64,000 bases of DNA from Saxidomus purpurata (lineage: Eukaryota > Mollusca > Bivalvia > Venerida > Veneridae). The stretch lies in contig JAFMSR010000014.1 of assembly GCA_022818135.1 (NCBI GenBank), forward strand, positions 36,684,424 to 36,748,423. Reading direction: 5' to 3'. The notes under the pieces were generated by a model. It was not told the DNA's origin, ran no database searches, and saw only the letters and a list, made by a program, of their open reading frames with translations. Shown here one piece after another: positions 11,411 through 24,139 of the stretch (the stretch's first letter is position 1; every line of letters begins with the position of its first letter). Made by a program: the position numbers and the translations under genes.

Positions 11411-12059
11411 CTATTATTTAATGTTATAAATAGTTGTTATTATTGGCAAAGTTTGATCTGATGTGAGATAAATTATCTGTAACTGCAAAACATTGCCTTT
11501 TAAAAAATCTTTCTCGTATCTGCAAACATATTTGTTACTGTATAAATAAATAAAAACACGAGATTGATGCACCTGAATCCACAAATGTGGACAATGATCA
11601 CAAGTGTGAAAATGGTCATAAATGTAAAATAATTTTTCACCATATGTAAATAATTTCGACAAATGTTAAACCCTAACTCTAACTCAAATGTCAAATAGTT
11701 TAACCCCATATGTAAAAGCTTTTGACAAATATGAAAAACAGTTATAAATGTTTAACATTAAGGTCAAATCATTTCACGTTTGTGATCATTTTCACATTTT
11801 GGGGTCTTACATATGTGTTTCCAAAAGAACATCACACACCGACTGTTCTAACATTCAATTTATTTGCGGGAAGAACGTAACAGTTACATACAATGTAGCA
11901 GACAAGCAGAATAAAATATAATAAAGGGACGTACATTGAAAGTCGGCCTTACGGGCACTCAACAATAAAGGGCGCCTTATTATTGGGGATATTTTTTTCA
12001 AAGAACAAATTAACGATTGTATGAGAGCATAAAAGTAAATGAAACTAGAACTATCACTG

Positions 12060-13157
12060 AAAGTGTTGAATTACCCCCCCCCGCCACCACTCACACAGTA
12101 ATTAAAATTTATCTAATATTTGACGCTTTCATTATTGGATTTGTACAACTTGAGGATTCTGTGAGGTATAATTAAATTTTGACCAGCGGGTTTGGAGATT
12201 AAAAGCGCACAAGATTTTACTGTCTCAAGCCCCTGTGACCTTTGATCTAGTGACCCGAAACATGGACCATTCACAACTAGGCATGGTGCTCATCACTTCT
12301 ATGAAGTATCATTTAATTCTGTCCAGGAGTTTTGGAGATTTAGCGTCCACAAGATTTTACCATCTCGAGCCCCCGTGACCTTGACCTTTGACCTAGAGAC
12401 CCGAAACCTGGAGCATAAACAACTAGGCATTGTACTTATTACTTATGTGAAGTATCATTTAATTCTGTCCAGGTATTTTGGAGATTTAGCGTCCATAAGA
12501 ATTTACCATCTCGAGTCCCTGTGACATTGACCTTTGACCTAGAGACCCGAAACCTAAACCATGCACAACTAGGCATTGTACTTATCACTTGTGAGAAGTA
12601 TCATCAAATTCTGACTAGGGTTTTTGGAGATTTAGCGTCCACAAATTTTACCATCTCGAGCCCCTGTGACCTTGACCTTTGACCTAGCGACCCGAAACAT
12701 GGACCATGCACAACTAAGCATTGTACTTATCACTTGTGAGAAGTATCATCAAATTCTGACTAGGGTTTTGGAGATTTAGCGTCCACAAAATTTTACCATC
12801 TCGAGCCCCTGTGACCTTTGACCTAGCGATCCGAAACATAGACCATGCACAACTAAGCATTGTACTTATTACTTGTGTGAAGTATCATCAAATTCTGACC
12901 AGGGGTTTTGGAGATTTATTGTCCACGAGATTTTACTATCCCAAGCCCCTGTGACCTTGACCTTTGACCTAGCGATCCGAAACATAGACCATGCACAACT
13001 AGGCATTGTTCTTATCACGTTTGTGAAGTATCATTAAATTTTGACAAGGGGTATTGGAGATCTAGTGTCAACAAGATTCCGTCTACAGACGGTCGGACAG
13101 ATGGACAGACAAGCAGAATCCAGTATATCCCCTAACACTTTGTGTTCGGGGGGTATA
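12060..13157 (+). repeat. ~145-bp tandem array with TGACCTTTGACCT core
   Basis: The repeat opens at a C-run (accccccccccgccacc) and closes with cagacaagcagaatccag and a gggggtataa end. Between them about six units repeat gtgaccttgacctttgacct, cgaaacatggaccatgcaca, gaagtatcat and ttttggagatttagcgtcca. The core TGACCTTTGACCT is perfect at 12382, 12528, 12673, 12812 and 12958, spaced 146, 145, 139 and 146 bp. A shorter copy of the same family is at 34955-35460. Confidence 0.85.
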
Positions 13158-13309
13158 AAAAGTTGCTCTTTCCGGATATAGTTCAACGACATCGAAATGA
13201 TAAGCGTTTTTAAAACAGGTTCATTATTAAGTGTTAACTGCAAATGGCTCGTGTAACTTATATCAGTCGTTAATGCATTGTATAAATAGTAAAACAATAA
13301 ATAAATAAA

Positions 13310-14060
13310 CAAGAAAACGCGGCAATGCCGCTTAGAAGGTTTCAACAGCGCCTGTAGAATTTGTAGAATTAAAAAAAAATCGGTAAAAAAAAACGAAAAC
13401 AAAAAAACCTAGTCACAAAACCCCCCTCATCCCCTACGACTTTTACAATTTTTTTTGCTTAAAGCAATCTAAAAATTGAAAGAAATAAAATGAAAAAAAC
13501 GTTTTAGTATCAGTGTCCTTGACCCTAGAGACCCACAAAGCAATCCCAAGCTTCCACTCCACGCAAACTACCTACACACTGAGTTGCATTGCATTTGGTC
13601 ACTCTTAACTCGAGTCATTGAACGGAAACCATTTTCTTTTTTTAGTAACAGGGACCTTGCCCCAAGTTAACCTAAAGGCAATCCCAAGCTTCCTCTCTTC
13701 GCAAGCTTCCTATGCACTGAGTTTCATTGCAAATGGTCACTCCTAACTCGAGTTACTAAGCCGAAACCATTTTTCTATTTTAGTAACAGTGACCTTGAGA
13801 TTGACCCTAGACCCAAAATGCAGTACTTAGCTTCCTCTCCATGCAAGTTACCTATAAAAGTTCCACTGCAATTTGTCACTCCTAACTCGATTTATTGAGC
13901 GGAAACCATTTTCTATTTTTAGTTACAGTGACCTCGACCTTGACCCTAGTGACATCAAATGCAATCCCGAGCTTTTTCTCCACGCAAGCAACCTGCCTAC
14001 CTTGTTGCATTTGTTCACTTCTAACTAAACTTATTGAGCAGAAATCAAATGTTTGACGTC
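13310..14060 (+). repeat. ~140-bp tandem array with GC hairpin head
   Basis: It opens with a small hairpin, cgcggcaatgccgc, then repeats ggtcactcctaactcgagtt and attgagcggaaaccatttt near 13601, 13739, 13879 and 14017 (spacings 138-140). Each unit also has a tgaccttgaccctag block. A single-copy relative lies at 39640-39850. Confidence 0.75.
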
Positions 14061-14229
14061 ATTACGCCACGTTAAAGTTGTAAAGTTCATTTTAAATCGC
14101 GTGTCTGCTTTCTTAGGTTCTGAATGACGTCGTCTTCATAATTTCACAGTCAGGTATTTTATATATTTATGTATTAGATTATTAAACTAAATTAAGTGTG
14201 TGTAATATACATGTAGAGTTAATTACACC

Positions 14230-14860
14230 ATATGAAGTAAAATTGATTATCGATACATTGGATGTAACTAAATCAACAGGCATTGATAATTTAGGCCCGA
14301 AACTCATAAATACTGTGGAGATTATATAACTCCCGCGATAGCTTAAATAATAAAAAGTAGCATCATTCAAGGAATATTTCCTGATTCTCTTAAAGAAGCA
14401 TATGTATTGCCAATATTTAAAAGGAGGTGACAAATCAGATCCTTGTAGTTACAGACCAATATCTATCCTATCAACCATCTCAAAAATATTTGAACCTCAT
14501 ATCGCAGAACAATTACATACATTTCTCAAAAACACCAACATTTTACTTCAAACTCAATCCGGATTCCGCAAACAACACTCCTGTCATACTGCTCTAACCC
14601 CAAGTAGTTGACACCTGGCTAAAAGATATCGACTCTGGTAAATATGTAGGTGCATTTTTCCTAGATTTACGAAAAGCATTTAACCTTGTTGATCATCAGA
14701 TTTTGTTACATAACATGAAATTATACCATTTCTCAAATAGCAGAATTAAATTCTTTGAATCTTATTTTGGCAACAGAACACAAAAAATAAAAATAAATAC
14801 TGTATATTTGGAAAAGTTATCCGTGCATTCTGGTGTCCCTCAAGGCTCAATATTAAGTCG
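14230..14860 (+). pseudogene. LINE reverse transcriptase fragment (frameshifted)
   Basis: This is a broken non-LTR retrotransposon reverse transcriptase. Blocks in order are LDVTKSTGIDNLGPKLINT, GIFPDSLKEAYVLPIFK, SDPCSYRPISILSTISKIFE, QSGFRKQHSCHTAL, FLDLRKAFNLVDHQILL and VHSGVPQGSILS. The first contains the usual fingers motif, FLDLRKAF is motif A with its Asp, and GVPQGS is the following palm motif. Stops interrupt the segment near 14325, a frameshift occurs near 14600, and the copy ends before the YxDD catalytic box. The pattern is jockey/CR1-like by memory. It lies on the strand opposite to the host gene, inside an intron. Confidence 0.85.
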
Positions 14861-15121
14861 GGTAGTTAACGAATATTAGAGCCAATTAACAATAGTTATT
14901 TAATGATAAAAAGTTATAAAACGACCAAGAGGACATTGGTGCACCAAATGCAGATATTGGCCCGTTGGTTAATTTGAGTTCCATTTTGAGAGAATTTTAT
15001 ATGCCGGGCCAGATTACATCGGACATAGGCCTAAGATTTGATGGAAGAAGACAGGTCTACCATTGCCGAATAACGTTTTCGTTGTGAAAATGCAAACTAG
15101 GCATATATTATGTACATTTCG

Positions 15122-15508
15122 TCTATGGTTGGCCATCGTCACCAAAAATAATTAATTAAGCCGCGGTAAAAACATTTTAGCTCCGGCATAAATATGATTT
15201 TAGCCGCAGCATAAATATTTAAGCTCCGGCATAAATATGATTTAAGCCGCCGTACAAATGTTTTAGCTCCGGCATAAATATGATTTAAGCCGCGGTAAAA
15301 ATGTTTTAGCTCCGACATATATATGATTTTAGCCGCGGCAAAAATCGCATTTTTATCGGAGCTAAAATATTTTAACCGCGGCTTAAATCATATTTATGCC
15401 GGAGCTTAAATATTTATGCCGCGGCTAAAATCATATTTATGCCCGAGCTAAAATATTTTAACCGCGGCTTAATTAATTATTTTTGGTGGCGATGGCCAAC
15501 CATATTCG
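15122..15508. mobile_element. Palindromic MITE made of GCCGCGG/CTCCGGC tandem units
   Basis: The outer ends tatggttggccatcgtcacc and its reverse complement enclose two arms. Each arm alternates two ~30-bp units, taagccgcggtaaaaat and ttttagctccggcataaata. The arms mirror each other around a centre at about 15345. The element is therefore both tandem and palindromic and would form a long hairpin with regularly spaced GC clamps. It has no coding capacity. Confidence 0.85.
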
Positions 15509-15782
15509 TCTTTGTTTTTCAATTTGCCGTAGGAGTCAGTAATCTGTTCGAAAAAAACAAAAACTAGAGGAGTGTAGTATCGGCAGCCATATTTGATTAT
15601 TTGATTGCTAAGCAGGGCTGGTGCACACAACCTGCTACTACGGGAATATTGGCGCACCCATTTGAAAGTTATTGACTAGATTTAGGCCGAAGAGATATTT
15701 AATTTCTTCTCTATTTATTTTTTTACTGTTTATAGTAAGGTATGCAATTAAATCTGTGTAGTTATAATGGACAAAATCTTAC

Positions 15783-16096
15783 AACGACTGCTTTTTTTTG
15801 ATGTTGCCCAATTACGTGTACGAATCTCGTGATCTTTTCACGTGCGTGCATTGACTCAAAATCTCGGAAGACACTTATCGGCTCCGGAAAATTCCCACTG
15901 TTTCCAGTCAGTTCAAGAACACATATGTCTAAGTCCTCATCGAGAAAGCAAATTTTTGGTAGTAACCCAAAGCAAAGTTCTGTATTGCTTTGTGCTGTAT
16001 TATCCCTGAAATCAGCGTATATTCCCTCCTTCTTCAAATTGTTGTAGTCTCTAAACGCTGAATTAGAACCATATTGAGTTACATTTCCTGGAGGCA
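15783..16096 (-). CDS. Trypsin-like protease, Asp exon
   Basis: This exon supplies the catalytic aspartate. The peptide begins PPGNVTQYGSNSAFRDYNN, then has ICFLDEDLDICVLEL: an LDxxVLEL strand in which the Asp of LDI is the expected triad residue. It ends HVIGQHQKKAVV, the strand leading to VDPGC in the next exon. The acceptor is ACAATTTCAG and the donor is GTAAGA. It is 314 nt, starts with two bases (TG) that complete an ATG Met codon with the base left by the His exon, and ends in phase 0. The intron towards the Ser exon is 4.4 kb and that towards the His exon is 11.6 kb. Confidence 0.85.
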
Positions 16097-16799
16097 CTGA
16101 AATTGTAACATGTTTTGCATTATATAACAGCTACCACGTGACATGCATATTGAAACCGCTCTCAGATTAATTCAATTTCTTTGATTTTTCGGAACTGTTG
16201 TAAAAAAAGTAACTGTGCTTATTCTGAAGCGTTTGATAACTTCGTGTTACAATTTTATTAGGTCAGGCTATAGGTGATTTTCGAGAAAACAAAAACAATA
16301 ATCGTTAAATTGGCGTTCTAAAATATGTTGCAGTAAAACATTTAATAATCTATGTATTTCTGTTGTTGTACAAATAATGGTCAGATACCGGTTTATTACA
16401 AAAGGTGTCTTCATTGATCATTTGTGATAAAATGAGGCATTTTTCGATATGCTAGATGTAGGGAGTGCTCTTGTAAAGGGCAATTATTCTGGAGCTACTG
16501 CAACAATCCCGACAAAAGTTGCGCGTGCATCGCCGCATTGTGTTGTTGTATATTCATTTTTAAGTTTCACGAAATTCCATCTAATTGTTTCTGAAATTTG
16601 GCTCTGGACGGATTGACAGACAACGCTCAAACAATACAACCCCCATAACACATGTTAACTATGAGCGATGGTTACTATGTTAGTACAAAATTGCGTTGTT
16701 TGCACTCAAACGTGAAACTGAAAAGAATAACAGAAAATAGAGACCTGACAATGCACAGGAACAGGGGTGAGGGGGTATGGAAGATTATAATTTATATGT

Positions 16800-19370
16800 A
16801 AACATTACAACACGCTTACTTCCGAATGACATGTGCATGCATGTATGTATACTTTTCATTATAGCCTTGTTTCATTTCTGTTGGAAAGTTTTCATTGACA
16901 AGTGGATAATGGTATTTGAAATGTGCTTACTACCAAATGATGCATCACAAATGAGAAGTGCAAGCATATATGTATGGATATGCAGATAGTCTTGTTGCAT
17001 TTCTGTTGGACATTATTAAATGACAAGTGAATAGTGTTAAAAGCTATGTGCTTACTACCAAATGATGTATTTTAAATGAGAATTGTAGGCATGCATGTAT
17101 GAATATGCAGATAGCCTTGTTGCATTTCTTTTGGACACTTTTAAATTACATGTGTTGAGTGAAAACCTTATACGACAAATCAAAAGTCAAATCATCTAAT
17201 ACTAATGTGCAAGCAACCTCAATGCATAGGTATTGTTAAAACAATGACTGTAGAAAAATAATTGTTTGTCTATAAATTTGACATGAACGATACAATTCTA
17301 GCGCAGAGAGTATGTTAGGACCCATTCTTAATGAAGAGAGATCACCCTACCATTCTTTGTGCATAACAACTGATCCCCGGTCGTCGCTATATTTTCACCA
17401 GTAGCGAGAGTACATCAGTGAGTGTAGGTTCCGCCCCCATTTGAAACTCCTCCCAAAAAATTCAGCGGGTACTGTTTATGTTTCTATCTAAATACCAGTT
17501 AGCTAGAGCTAACGTTATATAAAACTAGATCTTGGTGATTGACGACAATTCTGATCATTATATGAAACAATAGAATCTTAAATATAAAACAAAAATATAT
17601 GAATATGTGATATGAGACGTGATAATATTCACTGCGGTCTCAGTCATTTTCGCTACAACAACAAACACGACATGGAGACTCGGACGTCGATAGGATCTTT
17701 AAAATATAACTGAAACATATGGCAAGCATTAAATATTGACATTTCATTCATTATAATCGTTCTTAAGTACATTTTGTTTCCAGTGTTGATCGTTTTGCCT
17801 TGAATAGGGCATTTGGGCTTGATTTAGAAAAGTAACGTTTCATTCCTCCTGTTTGTGTTTACATTTAGCTCTGACCATACGGATGTCAAAACCTAATAAG
17901 GTATTGATGCTATTTCAGATTCCTATGGTATAAGCGTAGGTAGGCGTTCAACTAAATGTCATAACATAAGAAATAGATACCAGCGTAGGTATTAACTCAG
18001 GATCATGACCTTAGAAATAGATAAAATGCATCGAAAACTAATTTTAAATAGGGGCGAAGCCTACACTTATACTTCGGTCACATATCCGTACGATGTCCGT
18101 ACGCTTTATAAAATCGTACGATTCCACTAACCTTTAAAATCCGTAAGGTCTCCGTACAGCCGTAGCTTCTGGTCACATGCCTACGGGCCCCGTACGATCT
18201 TATAGAGGATACAATCGGAAGTTATCCGTACTGACATCGCAGTCAAGTCATGCGGAGCTTGGAAGGAGCTCAAAGTACCTCGTACAATGCACGTGTGTTC
18301 GTACGGTGTCCGTACGGTGTCCGTACAAGAATGAACCAGTTCGGCGATATCTGTATTTTTTTCTCTTTTTAGCTAAAGTCGTCAAGGATGTCGTACGGAA
18401 GCCCGTACACCTGCGGACATCGCAAGCTCCCCACCCGGTGCCGTAGTATCGTACAACATCGTGTTTGACCGTGCAACTCCCCTGCGACAGTCGTGCGAAC
18501 TCTTACGGGCCTCGCGGTGTTCCAATTCCGCACGGACATCGTGCGATGCCCGTACGAGCTCTACCGGGGCCCTTTCGGTGCCCGTACGGGCCCTTGCGAG
18601 CTGCTCCCGACTTCGGTAATTTGTACGAGCTCGGCGTGAAATCGGGAGCTAATTAGTGAAACATTTTCAACGCGTCTCAGAGTCCTCTACGAGTTAAAAA
18701 AAGACCGTACGATGTTCGCAAGACTGAACACGATGTCCGTACGGACTCCGTGCGATTTTGCAAAGTTTCGACTGAAAACCTGCTCGTACGGAGTTCGTAG
18801 CGTTAATGTGACCAGGTTATTAGTACTGGTGTACTCTCGCTACTGATGTTAGTTTAGCGATCACCGCGCAGGGTCGAGACATTCGATTCACGTCAACACC
18901 GGCTTAGGTTTGGGGATTTGCGTTACGTAGACAAAATGTTGCCAAATGTAAAACTGTATTTTGATTCCAAGCTTCGAAATGAAAATAGCACTATTGTACT
19001 TGCACATAAATTATGGATTTAACTCTTAGCGTTTACGTATGAGTCACATTAAGAACAGCAATCAAGTACCATTAACATTCAAATTTTTTAAACAAATATA
19101 CTTGCACTTCTTATTTGTAATTCATCATTTGGTAGTAAGCTCATAGTAATTAGCATTATACACTTCTCATTACATAATTTCCAACATAAATTAGACAAGG
19201 TTTTTTGCTTTTACAAACATAAAAATTTTGCTTGGACTTCTCATTTTGTAATGTATGATTTGGTAGTAAGCACCTGTGTCTTAATATTCTGGCATATTAA
19301 TACCCAGTAAGCACATAACATTTAGCATTACACACTTGTCAATTAAAACTGTCTAACAGAAATGCAATAC
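16800..19370. mobile_element. Composite element with tandem-repeat inverted arms
   Basis: Left arm 16800-17150 holds about three ~120-bp units (gcttactaccaaatgatg, aaatgagaagtgcaagcat, gccttgttgcatttctgttg). Right arm 19060-19370 holds diverged units of the same sequence in reverse. Between them a second inverted pair, agtagcgagagtacatcagt (about 17398-17417) and its reverse complement (about 18827-18846), frames a CGTACG-rich core. The nesting suggests a non-autonomous DNA element that received later insertions. Confidence 0.6.
18076..18816. mobile_element. CGTACG-packed GC-rich element
   Basis: The ends are ggtcacatatccgtacgatg on the left and, reversed, ctggtcacattaacgctacg on the right, a short terminal inverted repeat. 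Inside are more than a dozen copies of (T)CCGTAC(G) in both orientations, with perfect CGTACG palindromes, in DNA markedly richer in GC than the surroundings. An internal ctggtcacatgcctacgggc at about 18169 repeats the terminal motif, suggesting a tandem or nested copy. The open frames inside have no recognisable domain and look incidental. Confidence 0.6.
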
Positions 19371-20909
19371 GGCTACATGGAAATAATTGTTATTATAAAT
19401 ACTATAATTACTAAACTGAAAGAAAGCTGTTCGCGGTTCGAATGCAAAACAGTCGCCAGTTCGCTATTCGAGTCGCGAACTGTGAGCTGCAAACCAAATT
19501 TACGAAAGTATGCAGATGATGAGATACTGAAAACGTTCAGTGACACTTACACCAAAAACCTTTTGATTTTATTCGATAAATCGAAAAAAAAAATTGTTAT
19601 ATCGAAAAAATACGTTTTCGAAATCTCTAAATACTATTTCGTTATATCGAGATAATTATTCTTTATATCGAAATAATATTTTTATATTTTATGTTTCTCG
19701 GTGGTTTATCGAAATATTACGATGGATTATATCTTGATAAACTCACGGTTCACTCAGTGAAATATATATCAAAATCTTCTACCCGGATTAATCAAGGGGG
19801 GTAAACGGACTGAACCGTATCTAAACATACAAGATGGCGGCACGACACTAAAAAGTGAGTTTTTCCTAAATATTTTATTCTTCAAAATTTTCTTGAGAAT
19901 GGCACCTGGTTATTAACCTGCTACACACTTTTTGGAACCACACCGCCTTTGTAGATATGCAATTACTTGTGTAGTTTTATTGAAATGCTGGTCATCCGAC
20001 TCGAGTCGAGGGAAAATGTAACTAAAATCGTAGGGTAAGGTTCAGGTCATTTTGCTAAAATGGTCCTTTTCTTGAAATATTCTCGGTTATATACGATAGG
20101 TTTCTGTGTTAAATATACGCCCAAAACTATCAGTCTGGCGCTAAATGAACGTCGGAATTTCAATAAATTTTAATTTTATTTGTTTTGGTAAGGTTCAGTG
20201 GCGAAAAAAAACGGGTAAGGTTCAGCGCGATATGGAGACAAATCATGGCAAGAGTGCTGATTTCTCGTTTCACGATAAGAAACAGCCGTAAGACTGATTA
20301 TATTCAATTCTTTCTTTCTTTCTGATACCAATGGCGTATTCTATGTACGTTATATGTGAATAAGTTCACTGCATTTCAAGGAAACGCCTTTACATGTTTT
20401 ACTAGTAATTGTAAAAGGGTAGCTAAAGGCTTAGCCGACTCTTCACATGAAAGTAAACTATGGAAAAATTTGGCCGCAGATGTAGATACATTTAAATTGT
20501 ATTGTGTTTTACAAATTCCAGAGTATGCTATCTTGCAAAAATAGTTTCCAATCAGCAGTGTATTTAAAGTGTAGCCTGACATGAAGTGCATAAATTCTCA
20601 CACGATACACAAGATTGCAACTGCCTAGCTTAGTAAGTAACTATTTAGTATTTTCATTGCATTACATGTACATTTATTATATCGAGAATAATAATATCTG
20701 CCATGTGTTTAAGTTTCGGATCGGAATGCCTTGAGGGTACTTGCCCATTGGGCGGTAACGAGGCTTACCGAGTTACCGCCCATGGGCAGGTAACCGAAGG
20801 ACGAATATTCTGATCCAAACCTCAAACACATGATTAATTTTTTTTCTTGCATATCGCAAACCTATTGTACCATTTCAGCGAATTCTTTGTAAATAACATA
20901 CGTGCGAGA

Positions 20910-21768
20910 CTATTTTTAAGAAATAATCTATGGCTTGGAGTGCTTTATCGAAATTGAAGCATTTCCCGGAGGTGATGTGCCTGGCGGAATAATTCAGGAG
21001 GGCGAAGCCCGAGTGAATTATTACGCAGGCACATTACCAACGGGAAATGCTTCAATTTCGATAAAGCACTCCAAGACATAGATTATTTCGATTCTTAGAA
21101 GCCGATTTTTTTTTAAACTATCGTAACTACTAAGGACCTTTTTTTCAGTTCGGCGGTAATGTGTAAAATGGCATAAATAGTGGCTGTTGGAATTCACTCT
21201 CCTATTCGGGCAACCACTCAAGATATCAAGCATAACTATATTATACAAACTTATTTTAGTTTAATCATCTAATACATAAAATATAAAAAGAAATACCTAA
21301 CTGACATTATGCAGAAGACGTCAGATTCAGAACCTAACAAAGCAGCCAATCGATTTAAATGCGTACCGTTAATTTGAACTGTACAACGTTTTAGCGTGGA
21401 GTTATGACGTCACTGTGATGACGTAAACGTTTTCATTCATAGTTTTGTCTCCCGGAATCAAAACAGTGTATGACTGTTTATCCTGAATTTCTTGGCTTTT
21501 TTTAAGGAAAACAAGGTGAGGGTATTCTAAGGCTTACTTGACGAAATCAAAAATAATATTTAGATTCTTAAACAAATCTTTTTCATGCGACTGATGTATT
21601 TATACTGATATTATTTCCATTTCTATATTTTATTTTTGCGCGGGAGTAAATTAGAAAAGTCGGAAGGAGCTACTTCCATGTCCGAAACTCCGCCTACTTT
21701 TCCGAGTGCTTTAATATGATTAAAGCACTCAAATTGACTATAGAAATATACCGTAGGCATATTAGAAT
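20910..21768. mobile_element. Insertion in the left palindrome arm
   Basis: The right arm reads straight through from the equivalent of 20909 to 21769, so these ~860 bp are an insertion. It contains a strong hairpin (about 20932-21083) in which ggagtgctttatcgaaattg and its complement flank a ggcgaagcccgagtgaatta centre, plus a TGACGTCA-type site near 21405. Confidence 0.65.
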
Positions 21769-22194
21769 CTTTAGTAGTGGAGTAATTTACAATTCCATTC
21801 ATTCATGGTGTCATTTAACTATAAGTTGCATTCATACACGACGTCATTCAACAGCCCGTGACTTGTCTGTAACGGGTGCTCCAGACAGAGATTTCCGGAA
21901 CGGGTAAAATCGTTGAAAATACCGATGCGATATGCAAGAAACAAGCCAAATCTGTTTTTAGTATGAAACTCTATAATCATGTAAAGTTTAAGAAAATTTT
22001 ATTATGCGGTTAAAATTTTCCTTCTTTGTCTAAATAAATTATATAGAAACAGCAGCGAACGTCTTTAAGTTGCCGTTATATGATATCCAAGGGTTCAACA
22101 GTCATACACAATTAATTGGACAGATTGTAACAAGTGTGTTGTTAAACAATAACACAATTTTGTAAAATAAAAATGAATTGTACTTCTATTTTAA

Positions 22195-22990
22195 GCTCGA
22201 TTTTCGAAGAAAAGTAGAGCTATTGCACTCGCCTCGGCGTAGCCGTTGGTTAAAGTTTTTTATTTAGTCAAATATCTATGTTACTATCAAAGCTACTGAC
22301 TTGAAACTTTGAATAGTACTTTAGAAACACTCCCGTTAACTCTTTGAATTTTGACATAGTTATGCCATTTTTAACTAAGAATTTAGGGGATTTTAAGTCA
22401 TTTTTTTTTTATAAAACGTCAAATATCTCGGTTAATATCAAAGCTATTGACTTGAAACTTAGAATGGTTTTTACTATCAATTTCTAAACAAGGAGAAACA
22501 ATCTTCATACTCTGATTTGAATTTGGACATAATTATGTCCCCTTTCAACTTAGAATTTATGGGTTTAAACATTTTGATAAAGTCCAATATCTTTATAATT
22601 ATCTCAGCTATTGACTTGAAACTTAAAATAATTATTTACTATCTAAGTGCACACCAGAAGAAACTAAGCCCCTAACGCTGATTTGAATTTTGATGGAGTT
22701 AAGCCGCTTTTACTGGCAAAGCTCTAATTCAAAGTCAAGCACTGAGAAGAGCGCTGTCTTACGGACAGCTCTTGTTAATATAAACCTCTATCTAAGTAAC
22801 ATTTTAGCTAAAAATTGGTTCTAGTGTGTGCGTCCAAAATGGATTTCATAAGTAGTAATTGTTAAATGTTAAATGTATTGAAACAAATCCTTGATTTAAA
22901 TGATCACTGAAATAATTTGTAAACTTCAACGAAATGCCGAGGCGAGTGCAATAGCTCTACTTTTCTTCGAAAATCGAGCTTAAAGTGGAA
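22195..22990. repeat. Palindrome loop holding an 'agctcga...agctctt' repeat
   Basis: The loop starts aagctcgattttcgaagaaa and contains ~180-bp units with tattgacttgaaacttaga, ending tcttacggacagctcttgtt. It is flanked on the right by an inverted copy of its own start (22935-22985). The insertion at 24140-25098 belongs to the same repeat style. Confidence 0.55.
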
Positions 22991-24139
22991 GTACAATTCA
23001 TTTTTATTTTACAAAATTGTGTTATTGTTTAACAACACACTTGTTACAATCTGTCCAATTAATTGTGTATGACTGTTGAACCCTTAGATATCATATAACG
23101 GCAACTTAAAGACGTTCGCTGCTGTTTCTATATAATTTATTTAGACAAAGAAGGAAAATTTTAACCGCATAATAAAATTTTGTTAAACTTTACATGATTA
23201 TAGAGTTTCATACTAAAAAACAGATTTGGCTTGTTTCTTGTATATCGCATTGGTATTTTTAACGATTTTACCCGTTCCGGAAATCTCTGTCTGGAGCACC
23301 CGTTACAGACAAGTCACGGGCTGTTGAATGACGTCGTGTATGAATGCAACTTATAGTTAAATGACACCATGAATGAATGGAATTGTAAATTACTCCACTA
23401 CTAAAGTCTCGCACGTATGTTATTTACAAAGAATTCGCTGAAATGGTACAATATATGTTTGCGATATGCAAGAAAAAATTAATCATGTGTTTGAGGTTTG
23501 GATCAGAATATTCGTCCTTCGGTTACCTGCCCATGGGTGGCAACTCGGTAAGCCTCGTTACCGCCCAATGGGCAAGTACCCTAAAGGCGGATATTCCGAT
23601 CCGAAACTTAAACACATGGCAGATATTATTATACTCGATATAATAAATGTACATGTAATGCAATGAAAATACTAAATAGTTACTTACTAAGCTAGACAGT
23701 TGCAAACCATTGTAAGAAATCTTGTGTATCGTGTGAGAATTTATGCACTTCATGTCAGGCTACGCTGATTGGAAACTATTTGTGCAAGATAGCATACTCT
23801 GGGATTTGTAAAACACAATACGATGTTCATGTACCTACATCTGCGGCCAAACTTTTCATGTGAAGAGTCGGCTAAGCTTTTAGCTACCCTTTTACAATTA
23901 CTAGTAAAACATGTAAAGGCGTTTCCTTGAAATGCAGTGAACTTATTCACATATAACGTACATAGTCATATGTAGTAATATATATCATAGTCATATAAAG
24001 TACATTGGTAGCATCGGTATCAGAAAGAAAGAATGAATTGAATATAATCAGTCTTTCGGCTGTTTCTTATCGTGAAACGAGAAATTATGCGCTCTTGCCA
24101 TGATTTGTCTCCATATCGCGCTGAACCTTACCCGTTTTT

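Larger units (their letters stand above)
11411..15782 (-). other. Protease intron between Asp and Ser exons
   Basis: This 4.4-kb intron is filled mainly with repeats: a DR1-type tandem array (12060-13157), a ~140-bp tandem array (13310-14060), a LINE fragment (14230-14860) and a palindromic MITE (15122-15508). The first 650 bp next to the Ser exon show no recognisable element. Confidence 0.7.

Noticed and set aside
13034..13402. 122-residue minus-strand open frame
   Set aside because: Spans the end of one dispersed repeat and the head of another; no splice sites or domain.
18177..18656. GC-rich open frames suggesting a gene
   Set aside because: They sit in the CGTACG word array, where low stop density follows from composition.
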